Shown: positions 36,165-45,078, counted from the stretch's first letter. The stretch is DNA of 64,000 nt from Butyrivibrio sp. NC2002 (GCF_000702265.1 NZ_JNKZ01000004.1:310001-374000), one strand, 5' to 3'. Made by a program: numbers and translations. Notes: a model not told the origin generated them from the sequence alone.

Positions 36165-36785
36165 TTAGTTTTTACCTCCTACGATTGTTCCAAAGTTACT
36201 GGTGTCTATCACTGCAGAAGCAAGACCGAATTTTATGGCTTCCTCTGCACTGAAATAGGAATCATACTTTGTGACTTCAGAGACTTCTTCAACGGTTTTC
36301 CCCGTACGCTCAGCAATTATTGAGACAAGTCTCTCATTTGTGTGTTTAAGCTGGTTTAGCTCCTCTTCAATCTCGAAGGGCTTTAGACCACCTATCTGAC
36401 GGTTTCCGAAACTGCAATCATGGATCATTATTCTTGAGCTGGGGAGCATGAACCGTTTATCCTTGTCGCAGGCCAGCAGTATTATGCTTCCCATGGATGC
36501 AGCTATGCCGGTGACCACACATGTCACAGGACTTTTCATGAGCCTTATGACATCGTAGACAGCAAGACCATCTGAGACTGAGCCACCCGGGGAATCAATG
36601 AACAGGATTATGGGCTTCGTGTTATCCTCGGATTCCATATAGACGAGCTGCTTTATTAGCCCGTTGCAGGATTCATCGTTCACCTCACCAACAAGGAACA
36701 CCTTCCTGTCCCTCAGGAACACGTCATCGATAGGTACGGCTTCGAGTCCTCTTACGGACTCGAAGATTATTTTTGAATTGTGCAT
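36165..36785 (-). CDS. clpP: ClpP-like serine peptidase
   Basis: 206 aa, the usual ClpP length. The triad is visible: Ser97 in AASMGS, His122 in MIHD, and Asp175 in KYDSYFSAEEA. The oxyanion and strand motif IDSPGGSVSDGLAVYD is intact. The N-terminal ~20 residues differ from housekeeping ClpP and lack an obvious propeptide. ClpP forms two stacked heptamers that degrade proteins fed by an AAA+ unfoldase. Here the partner, with an IGF docking loop, is encoded two genes downstream, separated only by the VirD4-like gene. The stop is immediately before the VirD4-like start. A dedicated ClpP on a mobile element, distinct from the host enzyme, is unusual. Confidence 0.9.
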   Translation of the reverse strand: MHNSKIIFESVRGLEAVPIDDVFLRDRKVFLVGEVNDESCNGLIKQLVYMESEDNTKPIILFIDSPGGSVSDGLAVYDVIRLMKSPVTCVVTGIAASMGSIILLACDKDKRFMLPSSRIMIHDCSFGNRQIGGLKPFEIEEELNQLKHTNERLVSIIAERTGKTVEEVSEVTKYDSYFSAEEAIKFGLASAVIDTSNFGTIVGGKN

Positions 36786-36846
36786 AGTTTTTCCTTTCTC
36801 ATGCTTTGCATGACTGTATTGTTATTGTTTCGAAATATCAGCAGCT

Positions 36847-37650
36847 TTAAGTATCAGAGCCAAATACATCCGGGAACATGTAACGGATATCCTCCAGGGG
36901 CTTATATGGCATCCACTTCACGTATTTGTCATTATCTGCAACCAGGAGATAGGTGATACAGTCAATAAACAGGTAATTTATTGCGATATATGCTTCTGTC
37001 ACATTCTGTGCGAAATAACTTATCGGTTGCATAAAACAGAACCATTCCTTTCTAGCTCGCTTTATCGCAAGTTCAATGTATTCGCCCAGAGTGAAGCTTA
37101 CAGGTTCAAATCTATCCGGATATTCTTTTTTGTACATCCTGCAGTAATAGTCCCATATCTGTTCTTCAATATCTTCTATATCTGACCGATGTTTCGCATC
37201 CTCTATCGAGCTTTTCAGATAATCGATAAATGAGGTGAAGTCTATCATCCCAAGCCGTTTAAGATTCTTATTAACGGAACGGTTCATATAGTCTATAGCA
37301 AGAAAATAGCAGTGCCCCGCTGACCAGTTAGTCTTTAATGCTAATTCTCCATTTTCCTCGGGAACCTTAAAGTAATCTGCACGTCCGAGATCACCATGAC
37401 CGCGTTCACTCCAGATCAGTGCCAGAATGTCACCATATGCGTATTCATTTAATTCTTCTATAGTGCGGTCAAATCCGTTTGACAGTTCATTTCTAAGGAA
37501 CCATAAGTTTCGTGAATTCTCTCTTTTGTTACTTATGGTGCTGCCAAAACTCTGCGAAAGATAGTTGTCTATGACTTCGCCAATCTGAGCAGTATCAGTT
37601 ATCACCCTCTGGCCTGCCTGTCTTTCGATTTCTTCAAGCATTGAACTCAT
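36847..37650 (-). CDS. Hypothetical protein, first gene of the Clp/VirD4 operon
   Basis: 267 aa, soluble, mostly helical and acidic, with AAGGAG before its ATG. No recognised motif; it has many aromatic residues in the second half (IWDYYCRMYKKEYPDRFEP and KEWFCFMQPISYFAQ). It might bind the membrane peripherally. It lies 61 bases ahead of clpP and immediately after a stem-loop at 37666-37700. Its conserved position relative to clpP in other genomes would decide whether it is a true component, for instance an adaptor or substrate. Confidence 0.55.
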   Translation of the reverse strand: MSSMLEEIERQAGQRVITDTAQIGEVIDNYLSQSFGSTISNKRENSRNLWFLRNELSNGFDRTIEELNEYAYGDILALIWSERGHGDLGRADYFKVPEENGELALKTNWSAGHCYFLAIDYMNRSVNKNLKRLGMIDFTSFIDYLKSSIEDAKHRSDIEDIEEQIWDYYCRMYKKEYPDRFEPVSFTLGEYIELAIKRARKEWFCFMQPISYFAQNVTEAYIAINYLFIDCITYLLVADNDKYVKWMPYKPLEDIRYMFPDVFGSDT

Positions 37651-37665
37651 TTAAGTCTCCTTCCT

Positions 37666-37700
37666 GCAAAAAAGACGGATATGTGATCCGTCTTTTTTGC
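37666..37700 (-). terminator. Perfect terminator-like hairpin ahead of the Clp operon
   Basis: GCAAAAAAGACGGAT (37666-37680) and its exact complement (37686-37700) pair across a five-base loop, giving A/T runs on both sides and so a bidirectional terminator. On the minus strand the stem ends three bases before the AAGGAG site of the 267-aa gene. Transcripts arriving from upstream would stop or be attenuated here, and it leaves almost no room for a promoter between hairpin and gene. Confidence 0.7.
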
Positions 37701-37734
37701 AAATAAAAAAATTTGCAGTAACAATAATGACAAT

Positions 37735-37975
37735 AAAAAAAGCTCCGGGCTCTGATAATGCCGCCTATGCAGTATGGGTTGTACCCATACTGCAGGGAAG
37801 TGACATTACCGAAAGGAGTGCATCGAAAGTGTTTTAGACGGGATTATCAGAACCCAGATCATAGTTACATTTTTAGATAAGACCAGGCAGAACCGCATCT
37901 GTCCGCCGAAGCGGACCCAAATGCCGCCCTCCTGGTCTTTATACCACAATTGGACCGGCGAGAGCCGGTCGGGAA
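37735..37975 (-). ncRNA. Stem-loop-rich non-coding region: candidate structured RNA or origin
   Basis: No gene fits here, but nested pairings fill it. An outer stem joins 37747-37759 with 37843-37855 (GGGCTCTGATAAT with ATTATCAGAACCC, one mismatch). It encloses the perfect 11-bp hairpin 37769-37793 (GCAGTATGGGT/ACCCATACTGC). Further hairpins are GACCAGG/CCTGGTC (37881-37937) enclosing GTCCGC-CGAA-GCGGAC (37901-37916, UUCG loop on the minus strand), and GACCGGC-GAGA-GCCGGTC (37953-37970). On the minus strand the outer stem is followed by a T7 run, as expected for a terminated RNA, so that strand is preferred. A replication or transfer origin is the main alternative. GC content exceeds that of the flanks. 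Confidence 0.45.
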
Positions 37976-37982
37976 CACATTC

Positions 37983-38306
37983 TTAGAATGCTGCATATGC
38001 TCTAAGGATATAGCTGCTCCCAAAGCCAAACTTCCACTTAGTCGTGATTTCGCTAAAGGGTTTATCGCGGTACTGTCTGAGTGCATATTTCATCTCTTCA
38101 ATACCCTGCTCAGTCTCTTCACTGTCTTCGTTCTTCATGAACCCCAGGCTAAAAGCCGGGGTAACACGATCGTCGTCCGAATACAGCTCGAGAGTGAAAT
38201 GGACGTTATCTGGAAGCGTATTGTAAGCGCTCCAGATAGCGTATGTTGTAGGTATGTTATCTCTGTGTTTACAGGTTTTGATATTTGTAATGTTGTTTTT
38301 CATCAT
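37983..38306 (-). CDS. Small hypothetical protein
   Basis: 107 aa with AAGGAG upstream of ATG 38306. It is a compact alpha/beta protein (NVHFTLELYSDDDRV, then ALRQYRDKPFSEITTKW) without membrane segments, cysteines of note or family match. It lies between two stem-loop-rich stretches, divergent from the RecQ-like gene and ahead of the Clp operon. A DNA-binding accessory of the origin-like region or an antagonist is conceivable. Function is unknown. Confidence 0.5.
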   Translation of the reverse strand: MMKNNITNIKTCKHRDNIPTTYAIWSAYNTLPDNVHFTLELYSDDDRVTPAFSLGFMKNEDSEETEQGIEEMKYALRQYRDKPFSEITTKWKFGFGSSYILRAYAAF

Positions 38307-38360
38307 TTTCTATCTCCTTTACATAAATTGATTATTGATTTTCATCACTACCACAATAGA

Positions 38361-38466
38361 AGTGGCAAAGCCACTCACGGATCTAGGAGGAACTCCCTGG
38401 CAATTTTTTATACAGTAAAAGGTAGCTTTTACTGATTTCGTATGAATCTGGCAACCAATGTTGCCA
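38361..38466. repeat. Three consecutive perfect hairpins upstream of the RecQ-fusion gene
   Basis: AGTGGC-AAA-GCCACT (38361-38375), CAGTAAAAG-GTAG-CTTTTACTG (38413-38434) and TGGCAAC-CAAT-GTTGCCA (38449-38466) follow one another in the divergent gap 38307-38606. A TATAAT box at 38531-38536 may start the gene at 38607. The cluster may be operator sites or single-strand structures used in replication. Confidence 0.65.
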
Positions 38467-38606
38467 CATTTAATTAACATTAGAAGTTTTAAATAGCTTG
38501 TTATTAGATGCTTTTTTCGGTTAGGTGGTGTATAATTTTTATATCCGTTTAGAATAGTTCAAATCTTCAGTAATTATGCGGCTCAATCATGTTTCAGAGG
38601 TTAAAT

Positions 38607-41600
38607 ATGCGAAAAATTATAAATGATCCTGCCACCCACATTAAAGCAACTCTCGGAATAGAAAATTTTTTAAAATACTCTTCTTCTCCTCATGAGGATG
38701 ATTTCTCTCAGGAAGATATTATTATGCATATATTATCCGGAAAGGATACTTTTGCCATTCTACAGACTGGCGGAGGAAAATCTCTTTGTTTTCAGGGAGC
38801 CGCCCTGTGCATGGAAGGACTTACTATCGTTATATCTCCTCTTGTTGCCCTGATTGCAGATCAGGTTAATGAATTCAATCAGACTACCCTAAAAACATAT
38901 ACAGACAGGACTATTAGTGGAAACGCCCCGGCCAAACTCTTTAAAGCAATATATCCAGGGATGTCCAACATGTCTGATGAGGCTCTTTTCGAAGAAATTC
39001 TCAATCCATCAGATCCTGATACCGAATACAAATTGCTGTATCTGACACCTGAACGTTTATCGAGTCCCATGTTCATGAGACTTCTTTCAGATAATGAAAC
39101 ATGTTGCCCTGAATCATCTTATCTTCACATTGACCATATAGTAATTGATGAAGTCCATTGTCTGTCACAATGGGGTTTCAGTTTCAGGGAAAGTTATCTC
39201 AGAATAATAAGTTTTATTAAACAGCGGCCTTCAAGACCCGTGATAAGTGCCTTTACTGCCACTGCAACACCGCTTGATATAGAATGTATCGAAAGACTGC
39301 TTGGATTTAACCGCCATGGTTACAGACGATTCAAAAGTACCGACATCAGAAAAAACCTGAATTTTCATATTATCAGATGCAAAGATGATTCTGAGCGTTT
39401 TGATCTTCTTTCCAAATACCTTAGCATAGTACATGCGGAAGAATCTGTCATAGTCTATTGTTCTACAACTGAGCAGGTGGACTGGCTGTATAAAAATCTC
39501 ACTCAGAATAATGATTCTCTTTCAGTAAGAACTGACCGCTATCATGCAAAAATGAATGCCTCTGCCAGAGATGCCAGTCTGCACCGTTTTTTAAAACACA
39601 ATAATGTAATGATAGCAACCAAGGCTTTTGGCATGGGTGTAAACAAAAAAAATATACGTGCAGTAATTCATTATGACATCCCACTAAGCCTTGAGGAATA
39701 CTATCAGGAAGCAGGAAGAGCCGGGAGGGATGGAAATGAAGCCCATTGCTATTTACTTTATTCCCCAGGCAGTCCGGAAAACCCTTCAAGAGGATCCATG
39801 TATTTCAGCAAAATATGGGTTAACAGCGATGCAGAAAGCATTCTTGACCTTGAATGCAAACCTATAGAATCACGATTGTCAGTCGTTGAGAAGTTCGCAA
39901 TAGTCTATCTTGCAAAATATCGTATGACTAAAGTCGCAGAGTTTTGCAATGCGCAAATGACAGAACGTGTAGATGCACAGATTTTTATCAGAAAATATCT
40001 TAACACCAAAATCAAAGACTCGGTCTTTAAAAAAATGGACCGTTTCTTTTATGTGCGTAAAAGTTTTTTAAATGCCGTTGAAAATCTTAACGACTCTGTC
40101 TCATCTGATAAAGCACAAAATGATGGAACGTACATTTTTGATATGCTCATTGATGATGTGAAGAAAAAGCTTACACTGGTAAATGACCTGCATATAAATA
40201 ATACTCTCATAGCCAATACACTTAGATGGCATCCGGAATCATACTGTCTGATCAGTGATCCGGAATCTGACGAATTATCATGCAGGCTTAACATTACAGA
40301 ATGGAAACGAAACAACAGAAAGATGAGGGGTGAAAATCCCATTTACAGAGAAATCCTTTCAACTGACATAGCTGTTGACTCTGTTTTTATACGTTCCGAT
40401 AATCCTCTGTCTTCCGATACCATCCTAAAGATAAATAGCATTTGGGATTCAGAAAGAAAAACACACTCCTCCAATCCCGAATATCTTTTCATTGTTGACA
40501 GCGGATCTACAAACTCACAGGATACCAATATGATCCGGGTTGCGCTACGCTTTTCGGACAATGAAGGTTTATGGACAAAGTGCAGTGAGGATGATCCGAT
40601 AAAAAAGAAACTGATTGATATTCCATCCACCACAAACGGCCTGTTCACCAAATTTAAATACCCTGGATGGAGAGAAATGACTCTGGAAACATTTTCAGAA
40701 TCAAAGAATAAGGAAAAAACGTCTTCTCCGTTTGCTTTTATCCGTGGCAAACGTTCGCGTGATATTTCCTTTTCCATATATGCGCATGAAAAACTGTCAT
40801 ACTTTGATATGTGTGTTGCCGATGCAATATACTCCATAGCTTCTACAGGCAGAACAATAATATATACAAAAACCATATGGGAAGTATTATCCGGTGATGA
40901 AACAGTAAAATTCTCCCGTGCAGGTTCAAGAATTAAAACTGCCATTGAAAGCAGTATTGAAAAAATGATGCACACCTTAATTTCAATAAATGATGACAAC
41001 GCTCCGGGATTTACAAAAGAACAGTTTCTTCCCTTGAAAAAGCGGGTTGACGGGCAACTTGGCTATGATTATCTATGCACTCCTCCGCTCTACAGATATG
41101 CCGAAATCATTGGCGGTGAAATAATACGTATCCCGGTATCTTTAATGGACGTGCACCGCTATAAACAAAATTGGTTTAAACCGGGAACAATACCTGATAC
41201 CAGTGCTCCTAAGGGCATTGAATTTAAGGCAACCATTGAAAATTCCGTACTGTGCCATTATCTTCTTCATCGTGCATCAATAGCAAAAAATAAGAAAACA
41301 GCTCAGTTCCTGTCATTTGAAACCCTCAGGACAGTCCTTTCCGGTTATCTTGATGAAAGTCTGTTTTACGGAACCGGATTTCTATATAAACGAATAATTA
41401 CTATTCTGCTATATTACAAGACTATTGGGTATCTGAAATTTGACGGATATGCTGAAAATGCATATCAGAAGAACAAAATACCAAATGCTGGTATTTATTC
41501 TATATATCAGGGTCAGTATCTGTTTGTGCGTAATGAAAAAATCATAATGGATTTAGGTTCAGATCATGATGACACTTCGCCAGCAAAAGGCAATATCGAT

Positions 41601-42293
41601 GTCCCACATGCAAAAAAATTTGACGAAAAATTATTTTTACGGCAGGCAACAAGAATAATAGGGCAGTCAGATATCATAGAAGGTGTATGCAGGGAACTCC
41701 TGCTTTTCAAAAAGCGCCTGAGCAAGAGCAAAAAGCCCTTATCCTTTCTCTTTGTTGGACCCTGCCCTGGATTAAAAGAACGGCTTTCTATTATTATCAC
41801 TCAGCGCTATAGTACAGAAAAAATTATTGCTCTTGACATGAGCCAATATATACAGCCGCCCCTTGATTATTCTCTCTGGGAGATACTATCCAAATTGTTA
41901 GAGAAAAATCCATTCTCGGTTGTCATTCTTGACTCATTTGAAAAATGTGATAAATCTATTCAGGCAATGTTTCTATCTGCTATTGAAAATGGATCTTTAT
42001 CGTTCGGGAACGATCTGGTAATCGATTTTTCAAAAGCAATTGTCATTGCTACAGCGTATGTATCAGGAATAAAAAAACTCGCATCATCCAGATTTGATGA
42101 GGATAACAGTACAATGCCTATGCTTACTGAATGTTTTGATATAGACACAATCAGAAAATTCACAAAAAGATATACGTTTCACAAGATTCAGCAGGATGAG
42201 ACTTTTTTTATAACACACAAAAACCCAAGAAACGAACAGTACTATGGGCTGCCACCATATATTTCATCATTAGATGGAATTAGATTCTATTGA
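38607..42293 (+). CDS. RecQ-type helicase fused to a degenerate Clp AAA+ domain
   Basis: 1228 aa from ATG 38607, which has AGAGG six bases before; ATG 38589 lacks a site. In numbering from 38589: helicase Walker A TGGGKS (60-65), motif II DEVH (187-190), TATATP as motif III, and QEAGRAGRDG (373-382). RQC and HRDC domains are not recognisable. Residues ~745-900 (DMCVADAIYSIASTG and following) resemble the winged-helix region of plasmid replication initiators, a tentative match. Residues ~1020-1210 align with D2 of the ClpA-like protein 4 kb away: KKPLSFLFVGPCPGLKERL for its KKPLTFLFAGPSGAGKSEA, VVILDSFEKCD for VILLDEFEKCD, and KFTKRYTFHKI for RFSRRYTFHEI. The GKS, Walker B Glu and sensor-1 Asn are lost, so ATPase activity there is improbable; the IGF loop is absent too. 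Confidence 0.88.
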   Translation: MRKIINDPATHIKATLGIENFLKYSSSPHEDDFSQEDIIMHILSGKDTFAILQTGGGKSLCFQGAALCMEGLTIVISPLVALIADQVNEFNQTTLKTYTDRTISGNAPAKLFKAIYPGMSNMSDEALFEEILNPSDPDTEYKLLYLTPERLSSPMFMRLLSDNETCCPESSYLHIDHIVIDEVHCLSQWGFSFRESYLRIISFIKQRPSRPVISAFTATATPLDIECIERLLGFNRHGYRRFKSTDIRKNLNFHIIRCKDDSERFDLLSKYLSIVHAEESVIVYCSTTEQVDWLYKNLTQNNDSLSVRTDRYHAKMNASARDASLHRFLKHNNVMIATKAFGMGVNKKNIRAVIHYDIPLSLEEYYQEAGRAGRDGNEAHCYLLYSPGSPENPSRGSMYFSKIWVNSDAESILDLECKPIESRLSVVEKFAIVYLAKYRMTKVAEFCNAQMTERVDAQIFIRKYLNTKIKDSVFKKMDRFFYVRKSFLNAVENLNDSVSSDKAQNDGTYIFDMLIDDVKKKLTLVNDLHINNTLIANTLRWHPESYCLISDPESDELSCRLNITEWKRNNRKMRGENPIYREILSTDIAVDSVFIRSDNPLSSDTILKINSIWDSERKTHSSNPEYLFIVDSGSTNSQDTNMIRVALRFSDNEGLWTKCSEDDPIKKKLIDIPSTTNGLFTKFKYPGWREMTLETFSESKNKEKTSSPFAFIRGKRSRDISFSIYAHEKLSYFDMCVADAIYSIASTGRTIIYTKTIWEVLSGDETVKFSRAGSRIKTAIESSIEKMMHTLISINDDNAPGFTKEQFLPLKKRVDGQLGYDYLCTPPLYRYAEIIGGEIIRIPVSLMDVHRYKQNWFKPGTIPDTSAPKGIEFKATIENSVLCHYLLHRASIAKNKKTAQFLSFETLRTVLSGYLDESLFYGTGFLYKRIITILLYYKTIGYLKFDGYAENAYQKNKIPNAGIYSIYQGQYLFVRNEKIIMDLGSDHDDTSPAKGNIDVPHAKKFDEKLFLRQATRIIGQSDIIEGVCRELLLFKKRLSKSKKPLSFLFVGPCPGLKERLSIIITQRYSTEKIIALDMSQYIQPPLDYSLWEILSKLLEKNPFSVVILDSFEKCDKSIQAMFLSAIENGSLSFGNDLVIDFSKAIVIATAYVSGIKKLASSRFDEDNSTMPMLTECFDIDTIRKFTKRYTFHKIQQDETFFITHKNPRNEQYYGLPPYISSLDGIRFY

Positions 42294-42366
42294 CTGTTTT
42301 AAAACATCCCCTTATACCTAGAGCATTATAAATATTTGCTCTGAAGATATAGACATGATAACGCTA

Positions 42367-42405
42367 TCCCTGTTTCCACTTTACTATCACGAATGGAAAC
42401 AGGGA
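42367..42405 (+). terminator. Terminator of the RecQ-fusion gene
   Basis: TCCCTGTTTCCA pairs exactly with TGGAAACAGGGA across a 15-base loop and is followed by CATTTTTAA on the plus strand. It lies 74 bases after the stop codon. Confidence 0.75.
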
Positions 42406-42447
42406 CATTTTTAAAGAAAAATACGCTGCTCCATTTCACATTCTTTT

Positions 42448-43224
42448 CTACAAATTTAGAGTCTCGTTAAAGTTTTGAACGCTAAGAATATAATTATCTC
42501 TTTGTAGCCAGCGTTTATCATTTTCAACAAAACCCGGATCAACTGGAACTTGTTGCCCCGAACTTATACTATCAAAATTACTTTTTATAGCCCGAATTCC
42601 TCTTTGTGCAACGCTCTTCATTCTCCAAAACTCTTCATGAGGAATAAACCCCCTTAAATGACAATAAAACTTCCTCGCTTCAGGAGTCCATTCATTTCCA
42701 TTAATTCGCAGAAATCTCCTCATAAAGTCTTGTTTCTCAGTTGTAATATAGTCCATAAACCTTATTCTGGGAACTGCGTTATCTCTCTCTTCTTCCTCCC
42801 CCTCCATATACACATTAACAAATGCATATTCGTTTATAATAATAGGCTCATTATTATCATTTTGATATCTGTAATTACCATTATCGTCAAATCTATCTTT
42901 CTCTATCATCAAATAACTAGACCTGATGCCAGAAGACTTTACACTCACATGAATATTTCCATCAACTACAACATCATCCTTGTCCCATTGTCCAAGTGGA
43001 TATACTTCAAAATCCAAATCACCTACCCTATGTTCGTTACGATATTTTTTTTCCAGATATCTCTTTACTACTATTTCCGCAAGTTTACCTCGTAAATCAT
43101 CAATAAAGATCTGTTCATCCGTTCTCCCCATAATAAGATCATTATTATGATTACCACGCATATCTGTAGCAAATTTATAGCATTTCCAGACATCCTCAGG
43201 ACTAACACCTACTTTTTTGTACAT
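42448..43224 (-). CDS. Restriction endonuclease-like protein (PD-(D/E)XK)
   Basis: 258 aa from ATG 43224 with AGGAGG upstream; the GTG at 43236 overlaps that site. Around residues 45-115 lie GKLAEIVVKRYLEKK, DLDFEVYPLGQWDKDDVVVDG and IHVSVKSSG, which fit the spacing of Glu, Asp and (S)xK in a PD-(D/E)XK nuclease. No family name comes to mind. It is the last gene of the left part of the restriction-modification island and follows the 565-aa gene by ~145 bases. It could be the cutting subunit of a separate specificity. Confidence 0.55.
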   Translation of the reverse strand: MYKKVGVSPEDVWKCYKFATDMRGNHNNDLIMGRTDEQIFIDDLRGKLAEIVVKRYLEKKYRNEHRVGDLDFEVYPLGQWDKDDVVVDGNIHVSVKSSGIRSSYLMIEKDRFDDNGNYRYQNDNNEPIIINEYAFVNVYMEGEEEERDNAVPRIRFMDYITTEKQDFMRRFLRINGNEWTPEARKFYCHLRGFIPHEEFWRMKSVAQRGIRAIKSNFDSISSGQQVPVDPGFVENDKRWLQRDNYILSVQNFNETLNL

Positions 43225-43380
43225 CGTAGCATTCACCTCCTCTTAAGATTATTCATCAATCCTTTTCTAATATCTTCTTTATTTCGGATTTCATTCCTAG
43301 TTAGAGCACACTTTCAATATCAACTAATACCTTTTTATATTGACACTTCTCTGATACAAAAATTTGATATTTGCTCGAGC

Positions 43381-45078
43381 TTACCCAATATAGTCAAAAG
43401 GTAAATTCTCGCGCTCAATCCATATAAAATGAAGATGGATGTTACCCTCCTGATCCTTAGATAAACGTATCCCGTTTATTCCTACTTCATTTAACCTCTT
43501 TTCGGTTAATGGCTCATAGTCTTCCAGCTGAAATACTTCTTTTAATATCCATTCCCCCAAATAGGTTTGCTTCTCAAAGGATTCAATGGCTTTACCAAAG
43601 TCCTGTGTAATAAATGACTCAATGGTTTTTCCTGATGGCTCAAACACCAAATTAAATTTTCGCAAATTTTTATCCTTAATAAGCTCATTAGTTGTCGAAT
43701 TCCATATTTTTTTTGCAAAAAAATCAGGATGTTGTGTATGAAATTCACGTGAATTGGGAAGCGGTATATATAATTCTGTTTTCGGACGAAATAGTAATTT
43801 AGTTATCTCGCTCTGGAACTCATTATTACCAGACCTCTTAACTAATTCTAATATCTCTTTCCTTATCCTTACTTTTTCCAAGCGCTCATCCTTATTAGAT
43901 GCTGTAGTCAATAGGTAGTCATTAAGCAAGTCTATTATCTTTCCCAATAATTCTGAACTTACTTCTCCCTCAAATTCCTCCTTAATTGAACTAATTCGTT
44001 TTTTACGCATGTCTCCAGACATTTTCGATCCCACCCCAAAAAAACTGTTAAATCCAGAAAATAATTCAACCTCGTCATTATCATTTGTTATAAGCCAAGA
44101 ATATGACTCCGTTTTTTCATGATCAGTAGAGCTGGCATATTCAGATCTTTTTTCTGAACTTAATACGACCGGTTTTACTATTTCTTCTTCACTGTCATTG
44201 TATATCTTGTCAGCAAGATCTGAGAAAAAACCATATGCATCATCTACATATTTTACATCCCACTTTTCTTTGACAATATTATAATTATCGAAACTCATTA
44301 ATAATTGGCTATCAGCAGAGGTAAACTTATACTTATGATTTCCATCGCTAAATTCGAAATTTGTAGGATTTTTTTCTCCTGTACACCCTAATATTTCAAT
44401 ATTATCAATATCTATCTGCGTATAATCTGTCTCACCTACATAAATACAAGGATCATCTCCTTTCTTTGACGGCATCAGCACATGATAAACCGCTTTAACT
44501 GAATCCCCCTCTGAAATATTAAATCCTTGAATATTAGCTTCAGAAGACTTAATACGCATGTTTCTCAGATAGGCAATCTGACGAGCAAGACTTTTATATA
44601 GTGGAGCATTGATTTTATCAACCTCTTCTTTGTTTCTTTGTTTTCCATTTTCATCCTTCGCATTTTTTCGCATCTCTTCAATAATGTTAGACCATTCATC
44701 ATGATTAGCCTTAAACTGAGCTATTTTTTGATCTCCTGATGCAATTCCAAAAGTCTTAATTCCAATAAGATACTTTTCTATACTACCATCCTGATGTTGT
44801 TTGCATAATGCAGCATCATACGATGTATTACCTATATCTTCAGCTGACGCTCCAAAAGCCTTTTGAAAAACCGTTTCCTGATATTTGGAATTAATTATCG
44901 GACTCAGCATTTCTGGCTCATTATTATCCGCTTTTTGCGCAAAAGCATTCGTTAAACTCGCAAAAGCAAGAATCAATTTTTTATACTCTGCTCTCTCTTC
45001 TACAGATAAATTATTCCACATATTATTAGCCCTCCCTTGCAAAACCTTCGCTTTACTAATCACTGCATTAGATCTCAC
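43381..45078 (-). CDS. Restriction enzyme with NgoFVII/B3-like C-terminus (large)
   Basis: 565 aa from a GTG at 45078; AAAAAGGG is the only ribosome-like site. Residues ~85-125 contain SYDAALCK, YLIGIKTFG and GDQKIAQFK, a pattern shared with the 373-aa neighbour and suggestive of a PD-(D/E)XK core (Asp...GxK). The C-terminal ~130 residues (ELYIPLPNSREFHTQHPDFF, ITQDFGKAIESF, LGEWILKEVFQLEDYEPLT) match the C-terminal B3-like DNA-recognition domain of NgoFVII-type enzymes. It therefore pairs a PD-(D/E)XK-like cutter with a B3 reader. It is cotranscribed with the XRE controller and the 373-aa enzyme. Confidence 0.62.
   Translation of the reverse strand: MRSNAVISKAKVLQGRANNMWNNLSVEERAEYKKLILAFASLTNAFAQKADNNEPEMLSPIINSKYQETVFQKAFGASAEDIGNTSYDAALCKQHQDGSIEKYLIGIKTFGIASGDQKIAQFKANHDEWSNIIEEMRKNAKDENGKQRNKEEVDKINAPLYKSLARQIAYLRNMRIKSSEANIQGFNISEGDSVKAVYHVLMPSKKGDDPCIYVGETDYTQIDIDNIEILGCTGEKNPTNFEFSDGNHKYKFTSADSQLLMSFDNYNIVKEKWDVKYVDDAYGFFSDLADKIYNDSEEEIVKPVVLSSEKRSEYASSTDHEKTESYSWLITNDNDEVELFSGFNSFFGVGSKMSGDMRKKRISSIKEEFEGEVSSELLGKIIDLLNDYLLTTASNKDERLEKVRIRKEILELVKRSGNNEFQSEITKLLFRPKTELYIPLPNSREFHTQHPDFFAKKIWNSTTNELIKDKNLRKFNLVFEPSGKTIESFITQDFGKAIESFEKQTYLGEWILKEVFQLEDYEPLTEKRLNEVGINGIRLSKDQEGNIHLHFIWIERENLPFDYIG

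Noticed and set aside
37865..38435. Small frames in the stem-loop region on both strands
   Set aside because: They have no ribosome sites, no family similarity, and coincide with inverted repeats, which explains the open frames.
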